The notes below the pieces were generated by a model, which saw nothing but the letters and a program-made list of their open reading frames with translations, did not search any database and was not told the origin of the DNA. DNA of 5,122 nucleotides, from assembly GCA_003222375.1 (NCBI GenBank), contig QHVX01000176.1, positions 4,896-10,017 of the forward strand. The letters run 5' to 3'. The DNA is from Acidobacteriota bacterium (GTDB taxonomy: Bacteria > Acidobacteriota > Thermoanaerobaculia > Gp7-AA8). Position 1 is the first letter of the stretch; each line of letters starts with the position of its first letter. Positions 1 to 5,122 of the stretch are shown one piece after another. A program made the translations under genes and the position numbers.

Positions 1-3000
1 CGGTGTCCTGGCAGTACATGCACCAAAGCGCTTCGAGATTCTCGCAGCGGCCGATGTGGCGAAATCCGTCATCCGGGACCTGGATCGGCACGATCTCGCG
101 CAGAGCAGGAAACTTCGGCAGCGCTGACAGCGCCTGGTCGTCGAGATTCATACAGCTCACCGCCAGTCCGCGGAGCAACGGCATCGTCGAGAGAGCTTCG
201 AATCCCGCCCGTGTCAGCTTGCGACAATTCCGGCCCCAGATGTGCTCGATCGACGCCGATCGGCTCAGCGCGGCGAAGCCCGCATCGGTCGCCTGCGCGT
301 CCTGACACATCAACATACGAAGTCGCGGAATGGCGGCAATCTGCTGCATCGCGGCGTCATCGCACAACGGTCCGGTGCAGCCGAGCCATCCGAGGTTCGG
401 AAGATCGGCGAGAGCGGAAAGGCCCGCAGGCGTGACGCCGCCGGTTTCGTTGCGGAATCCGAAGAGGCTCAGCGCAAACAGTCCATCCAATCCTGCCAAT
501 CGAGCCAGCCCAGCATCCGTGAACGGAGCTTTGAGATTCAACCAGAGAAAAGTTGGATCGGCATTCGGAGAGAGCAGCGAGTATCGAACCTCACCTCCCT
601 GCCAGCTCTTGAACATGGGGAATTCGTGAAAGCGTGTTAGGCCGAGATCGGTCACCAGGTCGCCCGCTTGAAAAAAGTGCAGACGCGGCTTTCCAGTCAG
701 CGCGGCGATCGCGCCGTCACCGGTCGCGGTTCCCATCAGCGATACGCGTTCGAGAAGAGAAGACTCAGCCAGATTGGCGATGCCGGCGTCGGTGATCGCC
801 TCGTGGTGATAGATCTCCAGCGATCGCAGATCCGGAAGATTTCGCAGCACGCGCAGGCCTGCGTCGGTGATCGCGCAACCGGTCAGATTCAGATGACGAA
901 GCTGCGGCATCCGCGCGAGATGCCGAAGGCCTTCGTCGGTCACGTGCCCGCAGCCCTCGAGATTGAGAGCCGTCACGCGCGAAAGCGACGCGATCTGTTC
1001 GAGCATCGCGTCGGTCACATGGCCATTCGCTTCGATGCCTTCGACGTCGCCGGCGGCCTCGTCCCATTCCTGAGGCGAAAGATCGCGCAGGAGTCGGACC
1101 TTTTTCGCATCGGCGGTATAGCCACGGCGCGCCGGCGGTTTGCCGAGAAGCGCGGATTCAAACTCCGGCCAGTCTTTGAAGCCCGCATCACGCGCCAGCA
1201 GCAATCGCGTGTCGCCGATGTGGATGAAGCTCGTGACTGGATCTGCGCCGGCGATCAACGTCATGCGGTGGCGAATTGCGTCGCGCAACTGTTCCCACGT
1301 CAACGCGCGGCCGAAATGCTCCTGAACGCGATGCAGGGCCGCGGGATCGCCGGATTCATACGCCGTCAAGATGTCCTCGGACAGTTTTTCGTAACGCTGC
1401 AACAGCGGAGCGCCGCTCGCCGCTTCGTCGACGGCAAGACGCGCGGCAACGTCGCTCATGCCGCGGGTTTGCGCCCAGTCGGCGGCCGTCTTGCCGCTTT
1501 TGCTCCTCAGCGAAGGGTCCGCACCGGCGGCGAGAAGGATCTCGACAATCTGCATGGCCTTCTTTTCGTCGTCGGGAAGCCACCACAACGGCGTGATGCC
1601 TTCGTTGTCGACCTGTTTGGCGACATCCGGATTCTCCCGGACGATCTCCGCGACTCGATCGACGTATCCTCGAAAGCAGAGCGTCCAGATGTTGCGGCTG
1701 TACCGGCTGAGAAAATCGAGCATCGCGATCTTGTCACCGTGGCCAGCCCACCCGATGGGCGTCGAGTCGTAACTCATCTCGCGCGGATCGATCTCCGTGC
1801 CGCGATCGATGAGGAACTTCGCGGCGCGCAATGCGCCGGCGCCTGCAGCGTGATGGAGCGCTCGCGTATTGCGACGATCGGCCAGGTCGACCGACATGCC
1901 GGCGTCCACGAGCAGCTCGAGAACGTCCGTCCGATCGCGCCTCGCGGCTTCGAACATCACCTCGGTCGACTGCCGATATTCCGGATGCTCCTCCATCAGC
2001 GCACGCACTGCATCACGATCGAGCTGCATGCAGGCTTGTGCGAATTGTTCTTCATCATTGAGAACGGGCTGCGTGACTTTCGCGCCGAAGCGCGCGAGCA
2101 ATTCCGCCATCTCCGGCTGTCCCGACAGCAGCGCTTCCTCATAGAGCGAGCGCTTTGGAAAACGGCGGTCCCGTGCAGGCGCCGTATTCGGATTCGCGCC
2201 ATGCTCCAGCAGCCAGTGCGCGAATCGAAGGTCGCGTTTTTTCACCGCGGTCTCGAGCAGGAATCGCGCGCCCGATCCGTAAGCGCCCGCGTCGAACATC
2301 ATCCACTCCGGATCTTTCCAGGCAGCGCCGCGCGGTGTGTTGACGGTGCGCTCGTACACGAGCTCGAGCCACCACAACATGTCGCCGCTGAAATGCGTGT
2401 CGTACAGCACCTGGCCGTCGAACGGCTCCGCGCCTCGCTGCAGCAGCAGATCGAATAGCGCTTCCGCGTACGGCTGGCGCGGTGTGTCCTGCTCCCCCTC
2501 GCCGGCGACGCCGGTCAGCGGCGTGTAATTCGAATCGCCGGCCTTGTAGAAATCATTCGGATTCGCGCCGTGATCGAGGAGCACGCGCGCGATCGCGACC
2601 GCATTCGCGATCGTCTTCGGATGCGTGAAGCGCGTGAACGCGAGATAGAGGATCGGCGTCCATCCTCGAGGACCTCCCGATTCGCGCGCCGCCTCCGGCC
2701 GCCCGCGCACGATGCTCTCGACCTCCGTGAGCTCGCCGCAAACGATGGCGGTGTAGATGCTGTGGAGCGCGATCTCGGGATGCTGCGCCAGGATGCGCTG
2801 CGCGGCGCGGTCGTACATCCGGTGATCGGCTTTGCCGTGCACGTGATGGTCCCAGCAGGCGGACTGAAGGAAGGTGTCCACCAATGCATCTGATGGTTTC
2901 TCGTCGAGCTTCGCTTTGAGCGCGGTCCAGCTCTCCGCTCCCTGTTCGCGCGCGAGCGCGTGCTGAACGTCGCGGAGCGATGGTTGCCGCGGTGCGTTCG

Positions 3001-3100
3001 GATACGCGCGCTGCAACCTCTCAAGTGCCCGGGGATCGTTTGCGCGCAGCGCCTTCAACCAGCGCTTCGCCGACTTCTTCAGATTGTCGAGGGTGCTCAT
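1..3100 (-). CDS. Giant ankyrin-repeat / leucine-rich-repeat protein, 3' end beyond window
   Basis: The frame is open without a stop from an ATG at 3098-3100 to the left edge, giving 1033 codons, so the C-terminus is missing. No signal peptide or membrane segment is visible, so it should be cytosolic. Domains: residues 1-66 form a helical module ending in ALAREQGAESWTALKAKL; about 110-556 hold roughly nine or ten divergent ankyrin repeats (for example LLDHGANPN at 174-182, LLEHGANPN at 297-305, LLAAGADPS at 522-530); about 566-653 repeat the N-terminal module; from about 695 to the edge come tandem leucine-rich repeats of 23-30 residues with the TDAGL...L..L..L.L pattern of the cysteine-containing (AMN1/F-box-like) type. 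Both solenoids are known protein-binding folds; no catalytic motif is seen. The start is supported by AGAAGG four bases upstream. Function and partner are unknown. A long open frame on the opposite strand is a shadow. Confidence 0.93.
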   Translation of the reverse strand, partial: MSTLDNLKKSAKRWLKALRANDPRALERLQRAYPNAPRQPSLRDVQHALAREQGAESWTALKAKLDEKPSDALVDTFLQSACWDHHVHGKADHRMYDRAAQRILAQHPEIALHSIYTAIVCGELTEVESIVRGRPEAARESGGPRGWTPILYLAFTRFTHPKTIANAVAIARVLLDHGANPNDFYKAGDSNYTPLTGVAGEGEQDTPRQPYAEALFDLLLQRGAEPFDGQVLYDTHFSGDMLWWLELVYERTVNTPRGAAWKDPEWMMFDAGAYGSGARFLLETAVKKRDLRFAHWLLEHGANPNTAPARDRRFPKRSLYEEALLSGQPEMAELLARFGAKVTQPVLNDEEQFAQACMQLDRDAVRALMEEHPEYRQSTEVMFEAARRDRTDVLELLVDAGMSVDLADRRNTRALHHAAGAGALRAAKFLIDRGTEIDPREMSYDSTPIGWAGHGDKIAMLDFLSRYSRNIWTLCFRGYVDRVAEIVRENPDVAKQVDNEGITPLWWLPDDEKKAMQIVEILLAAGADPSLRSKSGKTAADWAQTRGMSDVAARLAVDEAASGAPLLQRYEKLSEDILTAYESGDPAALHRVQEHFGRALTWEQLRDAIRHRMTLIAGADPVTSFIHIGDTRLLLARDAGFKDWPEFESALLGKPPARRGYTADAKKVRLLRDLSPQEWDEAAGDVEGIEANGHVTDAMLEQIASLSRVTALNLEGCGHVTDEGLRHLARMPQLRHLNLTGCAITDAGLRVLRNLPDLRSLEIYHHEAITDAGIANLAESSLLERVSLMGTATGDGAIAALTGKPRLHFFQAGDLVTDLGLTRFHEFPMFKSWQGGEVRYSLLSPNADPTFLWLNLKAPFTDAGLARLAGLDGLFALSLFGFRNETGGVTPAGLSALADLPNLGWLGCTGPLCDDAAMQQIAAIPRLRMLMCQDAQATDAGFAALSRSASIEHIWGRNCRKLTRAGFEALSTMPLLRGLAVSCMNLDDQALSALPKFPALREIVPIQVPDDGFRHIGRCENLEALWCMYCQDT

Positions 3101-3104
3101 GAAA

Positions 3105-3110
3105 CCTTCT
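3105..3110 (-). promoter_or_regulatory. Ribosome binding site of the giant repeat protein
   Basis: Read on the minus strand the sequence is AAAGAAGGTTTCATG. The AGAAGG core lies four bases before the ATG at 3098-3100. It fixes the start of the large gene and shows that this gene can be translated independently of the upstream enzyme gene. Confidence 0.7.
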
Positions 3111-3153
3111 TTCCGTTCAGTGCCTGGCGTCCGCTTAGGTCAGGCCGGAAGAA

Positions 3154-3175
3154 GGTTCGAGGTTGTGATCGAACC
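3154..3175. repeat. Perfect inverted repeat, 7-bp arms, 8-base loop
   Basis: GGTTCGA at 3154-3160 is matched by TCGAACC at 3169-3175. It lies 54 bases upstream of the start codon of the giant repeat protein. It could be an operator or an RNA hairpin in the leader of that gene. It resembles a tRNA T-arm (GGTTCGA) superficially, but no acceptor, D or anticodon arm surrounds it. Confidence 0.45.
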
Positions 3176-3183
3176 AGTTGGGT

Positions 3184-3197
3184 GGGAGCTCGCTCCC
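3184..3197. repeat. Short inverted repeat in the gap between the two large genes
   Basis: GGGAGC at 3184-3189 pairs with GCTCCC at 3192-3197 with a 2-base loop (or a 5-bp stem with a CTCG loop). It is the middle of three hairpin-forming sequences in this 139-base gap. No T-run follows on either strand, so an intrinsic terminator is not supported for this one alone. Confidence 0.35.
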
Positions 3198-3216
3198 TTG
3201 CCGCGGACAGGAGGCG

Positions 3217-3234
3217 CCCCAGCGCGCGCTGGGG
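3217..3234 (-). terminator. Possible transcription stop or attenuator after the cysteine synthase-family gene
   Basis: CCCCAGCGCGCGCTGGGG is a perfect 18-base palindrome that begins five bases after the TAG of the PLP enzyme gene in the direction of transcription. As RNA it would fold into a very stable GC hairpin (7 bp with a GCGC loop). There is no U-tract behind it, so it is not a classical intrinsic terminator. It could instead cause partial termination, protect the 3' end of the upstream message, or bind a protein as DNA. Confidence 0.35.
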
Positions 3235-3239
3235 GGAGT

Positions 3240-4175
3240 CTAACTCAAGCGAGTTCCGAACGTCTTCAGATACTTCATCCCAGTGTCGACCATGATGGTG
3301 ACCACGGTCGCGGCAGGTCCGAGTTGTTCGGCCAATCGCAAAGCGGCAATCACGTTTGCGCCGGTCGAAGTCCCTGCAAACAGGCCTTCTTCGCGCGCCA
3401 GCCGCAGCGCCATCGCGGTCGCCTCTTCTGTCGACACAGTGTCGACGTGATCGGCGATGCCGTCGCGCCACAACGGCACGACAAAGCCCGCTCCGATTCC
3501 ATCAATCTTGTGCGAGCCTGGGCGGCCGCCCGACAGAACCGGCGATTCCGACGGTTCCACCGCGACGATTCGGATCGCCGCATTGTGACGGCGCAAACCT
3601 TCGGCGTTGCCGCGCAGAGAACCGGCTGTGCCGACGCTCTGGACAAATCCATCGATCTGCCCGTTCGTCTGGCTCCAGATCTCATCCGCCATTTTGTGAT
3701 AGGCCGGAATCTGATCTTCGTTTTTCAGTTGATCGGTCCAGAACGCGCCAGTGTTCACCGTGATCCGGCGTGCGGCTTCGATCATTTCGCGCGTCAGTTT
3801 TTCAGTCATGCCGCCGCTTTCGCTGTGCAAGACCTGCAGCCTCGCTCCCAGGATCTGCATGTGGTCGAGCTTCTCCCGCGCGAAAGCATCCGAAGTGACG
3901 ATGTGCAGCGGATAACCTTTCACCGCGCAGACGAGGGACAGCGACACGCCGGTGCTGCCGGCGGTGTATTCGACGACCGAGCCGCCGGGCCTCAGACGTC
4001 CATCCGCCTCAGCGGCCTCGATCATCGCGAGGGCCATCCGGTCTTTCATGCTACCGGTAGGGTTCTCGTTTTCGAGTTTGAGGAGAACGCGCGCGCCATT
4101 CGCGGGAACGATGTGGCGCAGCGGCATTAACGACGTGTTGCCGATGCGGTCGAGGATGTCCAACTGTCCATGCAT
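3240..4175 (-). CDS. PLP-dependent cysteine synthase family protein (fold type II)
   Basis: This 311-residue protein has the usual length of CysK/CysM-type enzymes, which join a sulfur nucleophile to an activated serine in cysteine biosynthesis using pyridoxal phosphate in the cytosol. Visible signatures, in order: NPTGSMKDR at 38-46 with the PLP Schiff-base lysine K44; the substrate/cofactor loop YTAGSTGVSL at 70-79; the phosphate-binding loop VGTAGSLRG at 181-189; and GTSTGAN at 268-274, which should contact the pyridine nitrogen. There is no heme domain in front and no CBS domain behind. The loop has Ser74 where CysK enzymes have the Asn of TSGNTG, so it belongs to a side branch of the family and the true substrate is uncertain; O-acetylserine sulfhydrylase is the default guess. 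No cysE or sulfate-assimilation gene is adjacent. The ATG follows the TGA of the upstream gene by three bases and has no strong Shine-Dalgarno sequence, which suggests translational coupling. Confidence 0.96.
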   Translation of the reverse strand: MHGQLDILDRIGNTSLMPLRHIVPANGARVLLKLENENPTGSMKDRMALAMIEAAEADGRLRPGGSVVEYTAGSTGVSLSLVCAVKGYPLHIVTSDAFAREKLDHMQILGARLQVLHSESGGMTEKLTREMIEAARRITVNTGAFWTDQLKNEDQIPAYHKMADEIWSQTNGQIDGFVQSVGTAGSLRGNAEGLRRHNAAIRIVAVEPSESPVLSGGRPGSHKIDGIGAGFVVPLWRDGIADHVDTVSTEEATAMALRLAREEGLFAGTSTGANVIAALRLAEQLGPAATVVTIMVDTGMKYLKTFGTRLS

Positions 4176-4178
4176 CGA

Positions 4179-4643
4179 TCAATCGTCCGGGTAGAGCGCC
4201 CACTCGGTGAGATGACCGCTCTCGTCGAGGTCGAAATCGGAGGCCACGCCGTTCCCGTGGAAGATCTGCAACGTTTCATCGTCGCTTCCTCCCGGATCGG
4301 GTTCACCGAACAGCGCGATGATGCGATCCTTGTCGATTTCGCGAGTCAGCGGCGTACCGTCAGGCGCAAGCGGTCGCGCGGTGCCGATCACGAATCGGAT
4401 CTCGATCAGGCGGTCTTCACGGAAATGCAGTTGCAGTCCTTTCTTTGCGTACCGGAGATCGCAGTCCTTCTTGATTCTGCTGTGCCACTCGAACGCGCCC
4501 GGCCGGCCGAGGAAACGGGCAGAGTCAATGGGATCGCCGAAGCGCAGCGAGTCGAACTGCAGCGTCATGCGGTTGACGTCCGGCGCGGGGCCGGAGACTG
4601 CCGGCCACTCGCGCGTGGGATCGAGCCAATCGAGCAATCCCAT
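4179..4643 (-). CDS. Uncharacterised 154-residue protein, first gene of the operon
   Basis: I do not recognise the family with confidence. The protein starts MGLLDWLDP, is soluble-looking (no signal peptide or membrane segment) and ends in an acidic tail (WALYPDD). Two stretches look like divergent copies of one alpha/beta unit: about residues 39-87 (FLGRP, then DLRYAKKGLQLHF, then RLIEIRFVI) and about 106-152 (LFGEP, then TLQIFHGNGVASDF, then HLTEWALYP). The start at 4643 is chosen because upstream codons in the same frame look non-coding (mixed Ser/Arg-rich sequence with no pattern) and the region contains repeat DNA. No Shine-Dalgarno sequence precedes this ATG; Met26 is a possible but less likely alternative. 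The stop is three bases from the start of the cysteine synthase-family gene, so the two are very probably in one transcript and may act together. Confidence 0.8.
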   Translation of the reverse strand: MGLLDWLDPTREWPAVSGPAPDVNRMTLQFDSLRFGDPIDSARFLGRPGAFEWHSRIKKDCDLRYAKKGLQLHFREDRLIEIRFVIGTARPLAPDGTPLTREIDKDRIIALFGEPDPGGSDDETLQIFHGNGVASDFDLDESGHLTEWALYPDD

Positions 4644-4675
4644 TTCGCGCCGATTGTAACGGCAGGGCGAGCGGA

Positions 4676-4702
4676 ACGGCTCGGATGCGAGCGCAACGAA
4701 GC
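4676..4702. repeat. Short degenerate copy of an intergenic repeat
   Basis: ACGGCTCGGATGC (4676-4688) is followed directly by GAGCGCAACGAAGC (4689-4702). The same two blocks, in the same order but separated by nine extra bases, occur at 4810-4845. The copy lacks the inverted-repeat arms of the second copy, so it appears truncated. Confidence 0.6.
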
Positions 4703-4707
4703 GCGCG

Positions 4708-4724
4708 ATGCCGGGCTTCGGCAT
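4708..4724. repeat. Short perfect hairpin
   Basis: ATGCCG at 4708-4713 pairs with CGGCAT at 4719-4724 around the loop GGCTT. It follows the shorter repeat copy and has no T-run after it on either strand. Its role, if any, is unknown. Confidence 0.35.
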
Positions 4725-4798
4725 AGTTCGAATGCGTTTCTGAAAATACCAGCGTCCACGGCCGATGGCGTTTTGTCCAACCCGCGAGTCCTTGGTGA

Positions 4799-4867
4799 GG
4801 ACGCGCAGGACGGCTCGGATGCAAGGCGAGCGAGCGCAACGAAGCAGACGGGCCGTATTGCGCGTCC
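4799..4867. repeat. REP-like palindromic repeat element, longer copy
   Basis: GGACGCGCA (4799-4807) is perfectly complementary to TGCGCGTCC (4859-4867). After two unpaired positions, ACGGC (4810-4814) pairs with GCCGT (4852-4856). The enclosed 37 bases carry the blocks CTCGGATGC and GAGCGCAACGAAGC shared with 4676-4702. An imperfect stem around a conserved loop, present twice in one intergenic region, suggests a dispersed palindromic repeat of the REP/BIME kind. No transposase is nearby. Confidence 0.55.
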
Positions 4868-4960
4868 GCGAGGGAAGTGACCATCGCAACAGAATGAGGC
4901 GCGACTCCACCCGGAGTAGAGCAGCCAGGGGGACTCCATCACCCATCGATGAAGAATTCG

Positions 4961-4990
4961 TCGACACCGACGCGAGCGATCCGCTACAGT
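4961..4990 (+). promoter_or_regulatory. Candidate sigma70-type promoter of the 33-codon gene
   Basis: TCGACA at 4961-4966 matches five of six -35 consensus bases. TACAGT at 4985-4990 matches four of six -10 bases. The spacer is 18 bases. Transcription would begin near 4997, just ahead of the Shine-Dalgarno sequence at 5001-5009. The arrangement fits the small gene well, but a match of this quality can arise by chance. Confidence 0.4.
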
Positions 4991-5000
4991 GAAAAAAATC

Positions 5001-5009
5001 AGGAAGGAG
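5001..5009 (+). promoter_or_regulatory. Strong Shine-Dalgarno sequence of the 33-codon gene
   Basis: AGGAAGGAG lies seven bases before the GTG at 5017-5019. It is the best ribosome binding site in the window and is the main reason to regard the short frame as a gene and to choose GTG rather than the later in-frame ATG at 5065-5067. Confidence 0.65.
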
Positions 5010-5016
5010 CACCTTC

Positions 5017-5118
5017 GTGTCAGCCACAGCAACGATCAACCACGCCGATATCCTCGAAGAGATCATGCAAGACGTCTTTCGCCTCACGTACGTCTGGGAT
5101 ACGTTCCACTACCTGTAG
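5017..5118 (+). CDS. Small 33-residue peptide with an aromatic C-terminal tail
   Basis: A GTG start with an excellent Shine-Dalgarno sequence and optimal spacing opens a frame of 33 codons closed by TAG at 5116-5118. The peptide has a polar N-terminal half (MSATATINHADILEE) and a C-terminal end rich in aromatic residues, LTYVWDTFHYL, with Y25, W27, F30, H31 and Y32. There is no membrane segment, no cysteine and no twin glycine. I do not recognise the family. A leader-plus-core layout would suit a ribosomally made, enzyme-modified peptide precursor such as those crosslinked at Tyr/Trp/His. Alternatives are a regulatory upstream frame, a small structural protein, or the start of a longer gene cut by a stop mutation or a sequencing error. 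The genes after it are outside the window. The GTG start is chosen on the ribosome binding site alone. Confidence 0.55.
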   Translation: MSATATINHADILEEIMQDVFRLTYVWDTFHYL

Positions 5119-5122
5119 GCCA

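Larger units (their letters stand above)
4644..4960. other. Divergent intergenic region with repeat DNA and no convincing gene
   Basis: This stretch separates the leftward operon from the small rightward gene. Open frames crossing it on both strands give Arg/Ser-rich products without domain features or ribosome binding sites and are judged non-coding. It holds two related copies of a GC-rich repeat, a short hairpin at 4708-4724 and a small ACTCC/GGAGT hairpin at 4904-4917. The operon promoter should lie here, but I cannot place a good two-box promoter for it. Confidence 0.65.

Noticed and set aside
668..2458. Plus-strand open frame of 596 codons
   Set aside because: It lies antisense to the giant repeat gene. 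Its product is Arg/His-rich with no domain pattern and it lacks a good ribosome binding site, while the minus strand gives clear ankyrin and leucine-rich repeats. Long antisense frames are common opposite GC-biased genes.
2515..3024. Minus-strand 169-codon frame
   Set aside because: It is an out-of-frame reading of the giant gene, and its product is Arg/Ser-rich low-complexity sequence.
3154..3175. tRNA or tRNA remnant because of GGTTCGA
   Set aside because: Only a T-loop-like motif is present; no acceptor stem, anticodon arm or CCA end can be built around it on either strand. The same applies to AGTTCGAAT near 4725.
3084..4130. Plus-strand open frame of 348 codons
   Set aside because: It is antisense to the cysteine synthase-family gene, whose minus-strand product has all PLP signatures.
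4945..4965. Polylinker-like run of ClaI, EcoRI and SalI sites (ATCGAT, GAATTC, GTCGAC)
   Set aside because: The bases between and around the sites look like ordinary genomic sequence and no vector sequence is recognisable, so chance is the simplest explanation.
4765..4992. Plus-strand 75-codon frame in the intergenic region
   Set aside because: The product is Arg-rich without features, it runs through repeat DNA and has no ribosome binding site.
4644..5087. N-terminal extension of the 154-residue protein to a start at 5087
   Set aside because: The frame is open, but the added residues show no coding pattern, run through the palindromic repeat and lie antisense to the well-signalled 33-codon gene.
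5017..5118. PQQ or mycofactocin precursor peptide
   Set aside because: The peptide lacks the ExxxY motif of PqqA and the C-terminal VY ending of mycofactocin precursors, so neither name is justified.

Overview
The window looks like chromosomal DNA from a GC-rich, free-living bacterium, most likely an Acidobacteriota member (inference, moderate confidence). The main reason is the very large cytosolic protein on the minus strand. It joins ankyrin repeats and leucine-rich repeats to a short helical motif of the form (L)AR[ED]xGxxxW, a combination I associate with acidobacterial ankyrin-repeat proteins. Codon use is strongly biased to G or C in third positions. No phage, plasmid or transposase genes are visible.

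Layout on the minus strand, in order of transcription: a 154-residue protein of unknown function (4179-4643); three bases later a fold-type II PLP enzyme of the cysteine synthase family (3240-4175); a 139-base gap with three inverted repeats; and an ankyrin/leucine-rich repeat protein of at least 1033 residues that starts at 3100 and runs off the left edge without a stop. The first two genes are almost certainly co-transcribed and may be translationally coupled. The giant gene points the same way and has its own good ribosome binding site, but the hairpins leave open whether it belongs to the same transcript.

Layout on the plus strand: from 4644 to about 4960 there is no convincing gene. This stretch carries two related copies of a GC-rich repeat, one of them enclosed in a long imperfect inverted repeat (4799-4867). 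At the right end, pointing away from the operon, is a compact tiny gene: a plausible sigma70-type promoter (4961-4990), a near-perfect Shine-Dalgarno sequence (5001-5009) and a complete 33-codon GTG-started reading frame (5017-5118) ending in an aromatic-rich tail. Its downstream neighbours lie outside the window, so its role cannot be settled here.

The strongest candidates for something undescribed are this short peptide gene and the giant two-solenoid protein, in which the N-terminal helical module reappears between the ankyrin and leucine-rich sections. The PLP enzyme is well recognised but has Ser instead of the usual Asn in its substrate loop, so its exact reaction should not be assumed. 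No tRNA, rRNA, CRISPR array or insertion sequence was found.
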